A stretch of DNA of 64,000 bases, taken from contig JAPTYO010000008.1 in the NCBI GenBank assembly GCA_036873135.1, positions 41,144,819-41,208,818 of the forward strand. Reading direction: 5' to 3'. Position 1 is the first letter of the stretch. Each line of letters begins with the position of its first letter. The position numbers were made by a program, and so were the translations under genes. This DNA is from Clarkia xantiana subsp. parviflora. Its lineage: Eukaryota; Streptophyta; Magnoliopsida; Myrtales; Onagraceae. The notes beneath the pieces were generated by a model, which saw nothing but the letters and a program-made list of their open reading frames with translations, did no database searches and had not been told where the DNA came from. This document shows positions 22,151 to 33,597 of the stretch, in pieces.

Positions 22151-22820
22151 TGTTGGATCACGGTGGGAGCTCCGGTACGGTCTTGACGGAAATCCGAAAT
22201 CCTTCGCTCCACGTAATCCTGCAAGAGGGGAATAGACCTGGCGGTGACCCAGAATCCCTCTCCGATGCTTATATGAGTATCTCGATAAAATTGGCACGCA
22301 AGAGTATGAGTATGTAAAAGTGTCCCTGATCTGAGGTAACTTCTGCCTTTTTATAGGAGAGGAGTTACCCCAGTTACCTGATGAACCGCTGGGGCAGTTA
22401 GCCTACGTTCCGCTTATCTCGGCCACGATCCCGCTTATCTCGGCCACGTTCCGCTTATCTCGGCCACGATCCCGCTTATCTCGGCCACGTTCCGCTTATC
22501 TCGGCCACTACTCTGATAGTGGGCGTGTTTCTCGGCCTCAGCCTCTGATAGCAAGTCCCGACCAGTATCGGGGACTCCAGAGTTATCTCATTTGGTCACC
22601 GCTCGGGCCCCCTCGTCATCGTGACAGGGCCAACATTCTCGGGGATTCAACATCGGGGCCTACTTAAAGGCATCTCATCGGGAGCATCCAGCTCGCATAT
22701 CGGGGCCGACCTTGTCGGGACCCTTCAGCATCGGGCTTCTTGACCTCTTCCAGGGCCCAGTGGGCCTATTCACCGTTTACTCGTCGTTAAGGGGCCTAAC
22801 GGCTGTAGCGAAACCCATCA
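22151..22820 (-). repeat. Element D 5' LTR
   Basis: 670 bp, TG...CA. The TATA box on the minus strand corresponds to TTTTTATAGG at about 22348-22358. The tandem CTTATCTCGGCCAC array is at about 22406-22510, with a slightly different order from the other LTR. Confidence 0.95.
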
Positions 22821-23426
22821 GTGAATATGTCGTCTCTTGCGCTTGAGCTGTCAGATGAAAAGAAGGCTCTTGAGGATAACCAGGTATCCTTGAAGGCGGA
22901 GCTTTCCACTGCCGCTGAGAAGGGTCGCATGTCTGACTTGCAGATGCAGGAACTTAGGGACCAGGTAGCTCTACTTGAGACTACCGTGGGTAGTTTGCGC
23001 CGTGAGGCTGATGTTGCATCGTCACTCCATGCTGAGGAGTTGACGAAGCTTGAGGCGAGGTGCCGGGCGGAGGAGAGAGTTGTTGCAGTATCTGAGTACA
23101 AAGCTTCCTCTGCCTTTACTGCTGATTACAGCGTTCAGTTGAACCAGGAGATGAACCAGTTCGGGGAGTACCTTGTTGATCACATCTTTCGTATTGATCC
23201 CCAGTTTCCCGTCAATGATCTGGGTGACTTTGGACCATATGCTACTGGTTATATGGCCGTTCTTAGGGGTCAAGCTGCCGTTGCTGATGAGCCTGCCCCT
23301 GCACAGGTGGATGCTATACCCGTGGATGTTGATATTTCAGGCTCTTCCTCCTCTTCTTCGAGCTCTGTTGGTGGTTCTTCCTCAGAGGGTCAAGACCGTG
23401 AGGACTCTCCAGCAGGCTCTGGTTGA
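22821..23426 (+). pseudogene. Element A antisense gene, 3' part (coiled coil)
   Basis: Continuation of 10578-12343 after element D; the first five bases repeat the D target duplication GTGAA. It encodes a charged heptad-type region (ELSDEKKALEDNQ, LQMQELRDQVALLETTV, LHAEELTKLEARC), then an acidic region and a serine-rich tail ending at 23426. D's antisense gene has the same layout (coiled coil, then acidic tail). 23427-23880 after it is AT/T-rich with no recognisable gene. Confidence 0.65.
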
Positions 23427-23879
23427 TATGCTGATATCTCTTTATCCTAGTACATATGACTTTACTTTTTCTCCCCTTTAATGGGTTGAGTGTTTCTCCC
23501 CTTGATGGGTCGAGTTCATTTTGGGATTGCTATACTTGGGATGTTTTGTTGCTTTCCTTCTTTGCATGGTTATGTTGACGGTGTGTGGAACACCTGCCTT
23601 TGGTTGTGGTATGCATGGTGTGTGGAACACCTACCTTTTGATGGGTACTTCATATGCTTCTGTATATATTCCTTTGATCATGGACTCTTCCTTTCCTTGT
23701 GCTTTCCTTTACTTATCTTTCTTTTGTGTTTTCCTTCACATCATACATGCTATCTCATCAAGAAAAAACATTATGTGTTCTTCATACAACTTTGCTTTGT
23801 AATTATTTTTTCATGGGATACTTCTTAGTATGGTGCAATGATCTCTTCTGATACCCTTTAAATGGTATGTATGGTATTG

Positions 23880-24420
23880 TTAGACCAAAGATACGCTCTT
23901 GGTGGGCGTCGAATCTGTTCACGAGACAGGCTCTCAGAGGGCGCTTAACGTTTCACAGGATAGGCTCCTGGAGGGCGCAAGTTAGACCAAAGATACGCTC
24001 CTGGTGGGCGTCGAAACTGGTAGTTTGAAATCTACCTCAAGATACGCTCTTGGGGGCGTCGAAGGTCGTAGTTTTTAGAAACCACTCTCAAGATACGCTC
24101 TTGGGGGCATCGAATCTGGTAGTTTGAAATCTACCTCAAGATACGCTCTTGAGGGCGTCGAAGGTCGTAGTTTTTAGAAACCACTCTCAAGATACGCTCT
24201 TGGGGGCGTCGAAGTTCGTAGTTTTTGGAAACCACTCTCAAGATACGCTCTTGGGGGCGTCGAAGTTCGTAGTGTGAAAACTACTCTCAAGATACGCTCT
24301 TGGGGGCGTCGAAGTTCGTAGTATGAAAACTACTCTCAAGATACGCTCTTGGGGGCGTCGAATTTCGTAGTATGAAAACTACTCTCAAGATACGCTCTTG
24401 GGGGCGTTGAGGGTGTTGTT
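23880..24420. repeat. Element A tandem repeats (about 43-57 bp unit)
   Basis: About ten direct copies of a unit with core AAGATACGCTCTTGGGGGCG, spaced mostly 43-55 bp, separated by AAACTAC/GGTAGT-type arms that are partly inverted repeats. Later copies (24186-24400) are nearly identical. It lies between the 3' ends of the second gag segment and of the antisense gene. 24421-24679 shows nothing else. Confidence 0.9.
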
Positions 24421-24679
24421 GACTTGGAAGTCATATCTGTGTAAGGATAACATAATGATTATATCACCACCTTCTTTGAAAGATACTTTTGAGTAACTTC
24501 TACTTCATTAGGAGCATTCATGCTTTATGTACACTTGGGGTGCCTTGGATGGATCAAGACACCCTTTGGAGGAAATCAAAGATAGTTGTAGAGTCGGAGT
24601 AACTTCGTGAGTTCTCCTTCTCAAAAGTTGTTTTTGGAAAACTTAAAATGCTTGAACATGCAAAGTGTTGAATATTAAA

Positions 24680-25228
24680 CTAAGGATATGGGGTGGTGAG
24701 TGTGTTTGTTGCCACGTACTCCTTTAGGCCTCCTTTGTAAATCATCTCTTCCACTTCTATCTTCAACACCATGCAATCATTGGTTTGATGCCCCCAGGTC
24801 CCATGGTACTCACACCAACCCTGTGCATCTCTTCCTAGGAAGGCCTTGCCCTCCTCTTTGCATTTTGGTAGCTCTTCCTTGAGGTACTCCTGGAAAATTT
24901 CTTCTATCTTCATTGTAAGGGGTGTGAATTTGAAGTTTACACCTCCTTCCAGTGTGTCAGTCCCTCTTCCTTCTTCAAGGACTTCTTCACATCGCCCTAT
25001 CTCTTTTTCGAATGTCTTGTCCAGCCTCTCTTTGAGCTCCCTCATTGTGCTTGTCATGACCACCTCATAGAGCCCTCCATATGCTTCGATTGAGGTTGGA
25101 TGCATGTTTCTAAGGAAGGCCCTTACGGCCTCTCTTCTTGTGATGTCCATGCTTACACCATAGCTGAAGAATCTCCCAAAGTAGCTTGATATGGACTCCT
25201 TTGGCATTTGCTTGATGTCGTCTATATA
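24680..25228 (-). pseudogene. Element A second Gag-like segment
   Basis: Reads in the same frame as the upstream gag-protease, separated by a single TGA at 25229-25231. Contains PKESISSYFGRFFSYGV and REAVRAFLRNMHP (capsid C-terminal style), then WCEYHGTWGHQTNDC (about 24760-24805), a C..H....H....C knuckle of Tat Gag type, and ends TTPYP. So the pol position holds a second partial Gag rather than RT. It may come from recombination with another Tat family. Confidence 0.8.
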
Positions 25229-27282
25229 TCAGAAACCCTTTACGATGGAGTCCCTTGTTCTCTTTCCTTCTGCATTCTCTGGCTGCCAAGGTATGCTCGT
25301 TACCCTTACAGTCTTGCTTATCCGTCTCTTCTTAGCTAGTCTTTGAAAGAACTGCTTACTCAGGCGGAGTGCAACTCCCTTTTTCATCTTTCCCTGCCTT
25401 AGCCTTTTCATCACCTTCTCTTTGTCTTGGATGGCCCCAGTCATGTCCATAGCCACTGTGCCTGATTTGTGTGATCCACGTCTCATGGAGTTGACGTAGC
25501 ACTGCCTTGCAGTGCATTGATCACCTAAGACTTCTCCAATTCCGTTTTCAGTGATATACTTCAGCTTCTGATGCACTGTAGACGGCACAATTTCATATGG
25601 GTTTATGGTTGTTCTTCCTAAGATCCCGTTGTAGGCTCCCAGGCTTTCAACCACCATGAAGTTGACGTTCACTCTTAGCTGTGTCCATCCCTGGCCCATG
25701 GTCATTGGCAGGGTTATCATTCCTAGGGGATAACTCGTTGCCCCTGAGAAGCCAACCAGAGGGAAGTTGACTGGTTTGATGTCTGCCTTTGTTTTTCCTA
25801 TCTCTTCCAGGACCCTTAGGCTTAGGAGGTCTGCAGAGCTGCCCCCATCTACCAGTATTCTTTTTACATCGAAATTATCGATGTCCATCGTGATGACTAG
25901 AGCATCATCGTGCGGGAAGACAATATGACTCTTGTCCTTCTCTGAAAACTCAATCTTCATTTCCTCTCCTTCTCGTGGTCTCTTTCTCCACTTTGGCATT
26001 GAGCTCAGCTTGGATGCATAAACCTCTCTTGCATTGGCTGTTGGGCCACCTGATGCCACTCCTCCATGTATCATGTTTATAGTCCCCCTCTTGTTAGGTG
26101 GGGGATTATAATCTACCTTGTCTTTGCCTTTATCCTTGTATGATGGTCCTAGCTGTGTGCAATTGCCACCGTGATCAACAAACTGTTTTAGCTCTCCTCT
26201 TTGGATGATATTATTGATACTTAGCTTCAAGCTAAAGCATTCGTTCGTATCATGCCCATACGCCTCATGGTTATCACACCATCTATCCTTGTGTGTCCCT
26301 ACCATTGGGGCTCTCCATCTTCCGGGTGGCGACCATAAATTCTGATTTCTCATCTCTCTCAGGACCACTGCTGGGGTGGTGTTCAATGGTATGAACTTGA
26401 TAACATTTATTTCCCTAGCCTTCAATGGTTCACTCATCTGATTTCTTTGCTGAGGCGGACGCCATTCTTGTTGCCTTATGGGTTGAGGTGCCTGAGGTGG
26501 CTTTCCCTTATTCTGCTTTGTATTGTCCTCCTTTGCCGCTTGAATCTTGGCTTTTTTACTCATTATGTGCCTCTCTAGGTCTATATGAGTTTTCACTCTC
26601 CCTGCCAGCTCCTCTAAGGTGCTTGCAGGTTTTTTGGCCATCTTTTCTGCCAATGTGGACCCGAAGCGGCCTAGGTTTCTTATGAAGGCTCTTATTATTT
26701 CACCCTCAGTGATGTCGCCTTGTATGTCTGTTATGTTCTGGTTGAACCTAGTGTAGTAATCAGCCAAAGATTCATCATTCTCTTGCTTCACATCATCTAG
26801 GGAGCCTGTTACTTTGAGTAGCTTCCTTTCTCCTAGGTATCTCTGAAGAAACTTCGCCTTTAGCTGCGCCCATGAGTGGATGCTCTCAGTAGGTAGGCTA
26901 AAAAGCCAATGTGACGCCACCCCTGACAGGGTGTTTGAAAATAAGAGTGCCTTGTAGCGGTCATCAGTTGTTCTCCCGAATAGAGAGGCTTCATGCTGCT
27001 GAATGTGCTCTAAAGGGTCTCCCTTGCCATTGTATTTTGCTATCTGTATTGTATGCAAGGAGTCCGGCACTTTGTTCATTTCCAACTCCCTTGTGAAGGG
27101 GTGGTTTGTGTTGTCACTCAGGCAGTGCAGTCCGTTCCTCTTTGACTCACTCATCTTCCTTACTATCATGGCTTCTATCTCCTCCGGGGTAATCATCACC
27201 GGCGTTGGAGTATAGTCTCTCTGATATCCTCCATAATTGTAAACTGGGCTTGCTGGGATCCCTTGTCCGTGCTGGTACGGAC
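25229..27282 (-). pseudogene. Element A Gag C-terminal part and protease
   Basis: Capsid motifs IAKYNGKGDPLEHIQQHEAS, ASHWLFSLP, KFLQRYLGERKLL and DESLADYYTRFN (about 27070-26740); knuckle WCDNHEAYGHDTNEC (about 26280); RGTINMIHGG (about 26060); protease ILVDGGSSADLL (about 25820-25860) and VESLGAYNGILGRTT (about 25610-25650). It is cut from its N-terminal part by copia C1 at 27282. Sequence is clearly different from elements B and D, so A is another Tat family. It ends in a TGA at 25229, past which the frame stays open. Confidence 0.9.
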
Positions 27283-27514
27283 TATAGAAGTGTATATGAA
27301 GACTATGTTCAATACACTATGCATACACTTAGTTTCACTATTGCATATACCCTGCCACTATGTATGCACCCGGTTTTGCTATGCAAACACTATGCACCTG
27401 GTTCACAAACTCTTTGTATAGTCTTAGTTGGTGAGCCTAGTTTCACTTAGTATATATATTGTATCATCTTGTTTGTAATCCCTAGTGATCAATGAAGTAA
27501 ATTTCCAGCTTATA
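27283..27514 (+). repeat. Element C1 5' LTR
   Basis: 232 bp, starts TATAGAAGTG and ends CAGCTTATA just before the PBS. Rich in TATGCA/TGCATA words. Near identical to 32570-32800. Confidence 0.93.
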
Positions 27515-27526
27515 TGGTATCCGAGC
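27515..27526 (+). other. Element C1 primer-binding site
   Basis: TGGTATCCGAGC, one change from the common copia site TGGTATCAGAGC that pairs with initiator tRNA-Met. Confidence 0.9.
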
Positions 27527-28240
27527 TATGTAAATGACGGCGCAAACTTGGAGATGAAGCAACCTAGTTCTTCTTCATTTCCACTTGTGATTTTCCATTG
27601 ATTCAACTTGGATTCAGCTTGGATTACTTCTTGGTTACTCAATTCAGCTTGTACTAACCTTTCTTTTGCTTAAGAAAGGCTTTGGGTAAGTCTCATTTCA
27701 AGATCTGAGCTGCGTAGGAATCATTTTGGTGATTTGAACTAGTCTCCAAGCTGATTTGCCTAGTTCTTTATGGATTGAGCTATGGATTGCTATTTGCGTG
27801 GATTCTCTTGTTGAATTCTTGGCTTTGCACTTGATTCCTGGTTATTATAGTGACCATATTTCACTATTGAGTTGTGCTTATAGCTTGATCTCCATTGTTT
27901 CTCTGCGTTTTGAGCTTTGATAGTTCATTGCTCGACTAAGGTGTTCTTTCAGTTTGCTGAAATTTTTTGCATTGAGATTGTGGATTTCTGCTTCCACAAT
28001 CATTGGAGATTGTTCAGATTTGATTTTTGGTGGCTTCTATTGATTGGTCTACTCAGATTTGTGGGCGGATCTGTACGAATTCAGTTGGATTTTGCTAGCT
28101 GATTCTTTGTCCTATTGCAAGTTTGGTTGTGTGCCACTTTTGTCACATTGTGGTAGCTGGTTCATTTCGGTTTTCTTGGAAATCTGCTGATTATATTCCT
28201 TGAATTCTCCCCTGTTTGAATCAAGTTTCTGAATTGCAAG
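27527..28240 (+). other. Element C1 untranslated leader
   Basis: About 0.7 kb between PBS and the gag start, T-rich, without a coding frame I recognise. It would hold dimerisation and packaging signals. Confidence 0.6.
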
Positions 28241-31200
28241 ATGGCTAATGAGTATAGCATTGATGATCCCCTTTATATTCATCCCTCGGATACAACTGGC
28301 CACCTCTTTATCCATTTTCAATTGCAAGGCATTTCCAACTACCATGCTTGGAGCATCTCAATCAAAGAAGGCTTGTTGGTCAAAAACAAGTTGGGTTTCA
28401 TTGATGGAACTTTCACAAGGCTCAGTGTTCCACTTGATCAAAGGGTGAAATGGGATAGAGCCAATGCCATTGTAAAGGCCTGGCTCAGAAACACTGTGGT
28501 AAAGGACTTGGTTTCTGGATTGATTTATAACCCAACTGCTGCTTCAATTTGGAATGACTTGAGGGAAATGTATGAAAAGGTGGATGGAACTCAAATTTTT
28601 CAACTGACAAGAGAAATTTACCAAACTTCTCAAGGAACACTTTCCATCACTGAGTACTTTGCTAAGATGAAGCAACTTTGGGATGCTCTTGCTTCCATTG
28701 ATGACTTGCAACTTGAATGTGCTGGAGACATTGCCATTGTTAATGAACACAAAGAGAAGCAAAAGCTAATGGCATTCCTCTTGGGACTGAATGACTCCTA
28801 TGGCCACATTAGGAGTAGCTTGTTGATGAGACAACCACTTCCTTCCTTAAGCATTGCTTTCTCTGTTTTGGTTCAAGAAGAGAGTCAGAGATCAATCTCT
28901 GGTTCTATTGGAGATATTGGTGAGACTACTGCCCTATATACAAGAAGGAATCAATCATTTGGAGCTGGAAGAGGCAATGGTGGTCCTGGCAGGGGCAATG
29001 GAAGGAATGGTGGCAATCCTGGTAGGGGCTATGGAAGATCTAATGACACAAGGTTTTGTAACTATTGTGGAAAAAGGGGTCATTTGGAAGATACTTGTTT
29101 CATCAAGAATGGTGTACCACCACATCTTCAACCATTCAAGAAGCCTAGGGCCAATGTTGTTGACAATGGTGGAAGCTCAAGTACAATCATGCATGTGGCA
29201 GCTGGGGACAAAAGGATTGTACATGGCACAACTGAAAAGAGGATTCACCATGTAGCTGCCCATGATGATCATTTTGACCATTTAACCTTTGAAGATGCTG
29301 ATCAAGCTCATGTCAATATGGCAGGTACAACTAATGAGCCTATGATTTGGATAGTTGATTCAGGTGCAACTAACCACATCACTCACCAAATTGATTGGCT
29401 ACATGACTTGAGAAGAAGTGATTCAGATCACCAATTTGTTCACTTACCAAATGGTCACAAGTGCAAAGTGACTCATATTGGTTCTTGCACTTTCTCTAGT
29501 GGATTCACATTGACCAACATACTTTTGGTCCCTGATTTCAAATTCAACTTGATCTCAGTTTCTAGGCTTCCTAATCAATTGAATTGCAAAGTGATCTTTA
29601 CTTGTGATCATGTGTTGCTTCAGGGCCAGAATGGCAAGTCCATGGTGATTGGGGAATGGAATAAAGGACTTTACACCTTGAAGGATGTAGTGCCTTCAGA
29701 CTCAAGAAAGATAGCTAATGCTTGCTTGGGAAATAAGGAGGATGTTTTGATATGGCACAAACGTTTGGGTCATGTGTCAGAAACTTATTTGAATCATTTG
29801 GATGTTTTAGGTTTGAATAAGTCTTATGGTTGTATCAAACAATGCACTATTTGCCCCCTTGCAAAGCAATCTAGATTTTCTTTCCCAATCAGTGATTCAA
29901 TTGCTTCTAGACCTTTTGATTTGATTCACATGGACTTATGGGGTCCCTACAAGGTGCCTACATTCAAGAACAATCAATACTTCTTGACCATTGTTGATGA
30001 TTATTCAAGAGCAACTTGGGTCTATTTGATGAAGCACAAGAGTGATACTTTCTTGCACATCAAGAATTTCTTGATAATGGTGAAGAATCAGTTTGCAACT
30101 ATGGTGAAGACTTTGAGGAGTGACAATGGGACTGAGTTCATCAACTCAGTTTGCAAGGATTTACTTCACCAATTTTGCATCCATCATCAAACTAGTTGTG
30201 TGCATACACCACAACAAAATGGAAGAGTGGAACACAAATAGGGATATCCTCAACATTGCTAGAGCAATAAGGTTCCAAGCCTCCATGCCATTGAGACATT
30301 GGGGGTATTGCATACTCAATGCTTGTTATTTGCTCAACAGGCTACCATCTTCTATCTTGAATTTCAAGTCACCCATGGAGGTATTATATGGGAAGGTGCC
30401 TTCTCTACAACATTTAAGGGTGATAGGTTGTTTATCATTGCAACTAGGCTAAACAACCATGACAAATTCAGTCCAAGGGTTGAGCCATGCATCCTTATGG
30501 GTTACTCCACATCTCAAAAAGGGTACCTTCTCATGAACTTTACCAACTCAGTCTTTCATGTATCCAGGGATGTTAGATTCCATGAGGATATTTTCCCATT
30601 CAGTTTATCAAAGGAGGCCTTGAGAGCTTTGATCCTTCTTGCTTGGATGCCAAGCAACATCTTGAGGAGTTTCCAACTGAGACTCCAATGTACTTTGATG
30701 ACCCTCCACCTCAACATGTTGATCAAGCTCATAATCAAATACCAATTGATGATGCTCCTAATGATGCTCCTCAACCACCTACTTTGAGGAGAAGTGCTAG
30801 ACTTGCCAAACTACATCCACCACCTCTTAGGAGGAGTGCAAGGATTGTTGAACTACAAAACAAGGCCACTTCCAATGCTACTTTTGGCATGGAGAAATTT
30901 ATGTCTTATGACACTTTGGGGCCTCAATACAAGTGTTTATTGACTGCCATTGACAAAGTCAAGGAACCAACTATTTACAAGCAAGCCATCAAGGATCCTA
31001 ACTAGATTATGGCAATGAAGGAGGAGATACAAGCTCTTCAAGACAACAACACATGGCAATTGGTGGATCTTCCTCTAAACAAATCATCAATTGGGTGTAA
31101 ATGGGTCTTCAAAGTGAAGTACAATTCAGATGGATCAATTGAGAGATACAAGGCTAGATTGGTTGCCAAGGGTTTTACTCAAATTGAAGGGACTGATTTC

Positions 31201-32574
31201 AATGAGACATTTTCACCTGTGGTCAAGATGGACACAGTGAGGATTGTTTTAGCATTGGCAGCTGCCAAATCTTGGGGACTATATCACATGGATGTTAACA
31301 ATGCATTTCTTCAAGGTGATCTAACTGAAGAAGTGTATATGGATATTCCCCAAGGTTTTGATCATTCCAAATCCAATGATGGGTCTCCTAAACGTGTGTG
31401 CAAGCTTATCAAGTCCCTATATGGCCTCAAACAAGCATCAAGACAATGGAATATCAAGCTCACACAAACTTTGGTGAAGAATGGATATAAGCAATGTGCT
31501 TCTGATCATTCCTTGTTCACCAAGATACAAGGCGTTGACAAAGTCTTCTTGCTCATTTATGTTGATGATTTGCTAATCACAGGATCCAATGCCAAGATGA
31601 TCAATCAATTGAAGTGCATTCTACAAACACACTTCAAGTTGAAGGATTTGGGGGAATTGAGATATTTTTTGGGATCGGAAATTGCAAGATCCAATCAAGG
31701 ACTTGTGATTAATCAAAGAAAGTATGCTATGGAGTTGATTGAAGATGCAGGCCTAGGAGCAGCTAGGCCTATTGATACACCAATGGAATTTAATGTCAAA
31801 CTCACAACATATGAGTATGACAAGGCAACCAACTCAAATTCAGATGATCCTATTTTAGAGGATGCCACTTCTTTTAGAAGATTGGTTGGTAAGTTACTAT
31901 ATCTTACCATGAGTAGGCCTGACATTAGCTTTTCAGTGTAAAGGCTTAGTCAATTTGTGGACAAGCCTAAGAAATCACACTACAATGCAGCCATTAGAGT
32001 GATCAAATACATCAAGGGCACCCCTGGCCAAGGGTTAATCTATCCCTCAAACAACAACCTCAATTTGAGCTTGTTTTGTGATTCTGATTGGGCTGCTTGT
32101 CCTTATAGTAGAAAATCAGTGAGTGCCTATTGTGTAAAACTTGGAGCAGCTATGATAGGTTGGAAGGTCAAGAAACAAGATACCATTTCACTATCAAGTG
32201 CTGAAGCAGAGTATAGATGCCTAAGAGTTGCAATTCAAGAGGCACTTTGGGTAGGCAGAATTCTTAAAGAACTTGGTTTGCAAGTAAGCCTTCCTATTCC
32301 CATATACACAGATAGTCAAGCAGCTGTGAAGATTGCTAAAAATCCAATGTTTCATGAGCGTACAAAGCATATTGAATTGGATTGTCACTTCACAAGGCAT
32401 CACATTGAACTTGGGATGATTGGTGTCCATTACATTCCTTCAAATGATCAACTAGCTGACTTGCTTACCAAAGCTTTAGTGAAGAACCAACACTTAGCCT
32501 TATTGAGATTATATGGAATTAAAGATGTCTTCCAAGAAAGAAAAGAAGAGGAAGAAAAGGATGGGAGAATATAG
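28241..32574 (+). pseudogene. Element C1 copia polyprotein (Gag-PR-IN-RT-RH), broken
   Basis: Starts MANEYSIDDPLYIHP at 28241. Gag has NYHAWS and KMKQLWDAL; knuckle CNYCGKRGHLEDTC (about 29056-29100); protease WIVDSGATNHIT (about 29348); integrase zinc region with HKRLGH and CTICPLAK, IHMDLWGP, IVDDYSRATW, LRSDNGTEF, PQQNGRVE (to 30230). Frame changes occur near 30236, 30430 and 30615. RT: CKWVFKVKYNSDG, ARLVAKGFTQIEG, YVDDLLITGS (about 31558); RNase H: CDSDWAACPYSRKS, LSSAEAEYRC, HFTRHHIE, to 32574. Two stops are TAG at 31003 (Trp expected) and TAA at 31939 (Gln expected), both transitions. Gene order IN before RT is diagnostic of copia. Near-complete but inactive. Confidence 0.92.
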
Positions 32575-32800
32575 AAGTGTATATGAAGACTATGTTCAAT
32601 ACACTATGCATACACTTAGTTTCACTATGCATACACCCTGCCACTATGTATACACCCGGTTTTGCTATGCAAACACTATGCACCTGGTTCACAAACTCTT
32701 TGTATAGTCTTAGTTGGTGAGCCTAGTTTCACTTAGTATATATATTGTATCATCTTGATTGTAATCCCTAGTGATCAATGAAGTAAATTTCCAGCTTATA
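32570..32800 (+). repeat. Element C1 3' LTR
   Basis: 231 bp, preceded by a purine-rich tract (GAAGAGGAAGAAAAGG, about 32544-32560) that serves as polypurine tract and overlaps the end of the coding frame. Confidence 0.93.
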
Positions 32801-33546
32801 CGAACTATAGGCGTATCCCCCCTGTTGGGGTACTTGGTGGAATTCCTGCCTCCTTGGAGGTCTTGCCTGTCTATCTGCCCCCAGCGGGGTGTATGCCCTG
32901 GCTTCCTGCTGTGTCTGTTGCTGCCTTGGAGGCACAAACTGCTGCCTTCCCTCTGGGGGTGGCCTTTGGTTATCTCTCCTTTGTTCTTCTCGCTGCCCTG
33001 TTGGAGGGTGCGAGTGGTGTTCTTCTTCTGGGACTTGTTCTTCCTCATGAACTTCTTCTTCTTCATGCTGGTGTTGCCTTCCCTGCCTATTCCTTAGAGT
33101 CTCTTTATAGGCTAGTAGCTCATCCAATGCACTCATCAACCCCGGAGTCACTGTTTATGCTCCTTGTGAGTATGCGGGCCTTGTGTTGGTTGTGTGGGCG
33201 CGATTGTCGTTCCTTTGAGCTGGCATTCCATAAGGATACCCTTGAGGTTGTGCCTCATAGTAGTACCCCTGAGGAGGTGCCGTGTAATGGGATGGAACTC
33301 CTTGTTGCCCCTCTGTGTCTGTGGCCTCCTAGCCAATGGAGTTGAGGTTGTGGAAGACTCAGCCCCAGCTGGGCGTGAAGGTCCTCCTTCCTGGTTGTTA
33401 GGCTGGGGTGCCTGTGGGGCTACCTGAGGCTCTGGGTGTACATGCTGTTTCTCTGGGTTAGGCTGCCTTGCTGGAGGTATAGGCTATCTCTCTTGCCTAT
33501 TGCCCCCAGGTGGGCGATTATGTCTAGACGCTAAGCTATTCGTCAT
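32801..33546 (-). pseudogene. Element A Gag N terminus, low-complexity
   Basis: Starts MTNSLASRHNRPPGG at 33546, about 35 bp after the PBS region. The product is rich in Gln, Pro, Gly, Tyr and Glu, for example GYYYEAQPQGYPYG (about 33230-33270) and HEEEEVHEEEQVPEEEHH (about 33030-33085). A stop near 33490, a frame change near 33310 and a stop near 33151 break it. It is continuous in sense with 27282-25229 across the C1 insertion. Such N termini precede the capsid in Tat Gag proteins. Confidence 0.75.
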
Positions 33547-33580
33547 CGCTCTTGTGATTTCCAGGCTTTCTGTTCGAAGC

Positions 33581-33597
33581 CCACGGACGGCGCCAAG
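33581..33597 (-). other. Element A primer-binding site
   Basis: Minus strand CTTGGCGCCGTCCGTGG, directly after the 5' LTR end, the Athila/Tat-type site. It fixes the orientation of A. Confidence 0.88.

Larger units (their letters stand above)
12344..22820 (-). mobile_element. Element D: Tat-lineage Ty3/gypsy, minus strand, inserted in A
   Basis: Full LTR element, 10477 bp, with LTRs at 12344-13012 and 22151-22820 and a perfect target duplication GTGAA (12339-12343 and 22821-22825). On the minus strand it has PBS, gag, protease, RT, a deleted RNase H, integrase, tandem repeats, a converging antisense gene and a purine tract. Same family as element B (plus strand, 35396). Its gag-protease-RT is one frame broken by three stops, and it has lost most of RNase H, so it is inactive. 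LTR copies differ by a few per cent. Confidence 0.95.
27283..32800 (+). mobile_element. Element C1: Ty1/copia, plus strand, inserted in gag of A
   Basis: 5518 bp, 231-232 bp LTRs (27283-27514, 32570-32800) that differ by about three substitutions and one indel, so a young insertion. PBS TGGTATCCGAGC follows the 5' LTR; a purine tract precedes the 3' LTR. Five bases on each side, CGGAC (27278-27282) and CGAAC (32801-32805), match at four of five positions, and leaving out the element plus one copy keeps the gag frame of A open. Ends are TATA...TATA rather than TG...CA if this boundary is right. Coding frame broken by frameshifts and stops. Confidence 0.93.

Noticed and set aside
23880..24420. 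CRISPR-like array
   Set aside because: Regular direct repeats, but in a plant retrotransposon, with spacers that are themselves repeated; it is a minisatellite.
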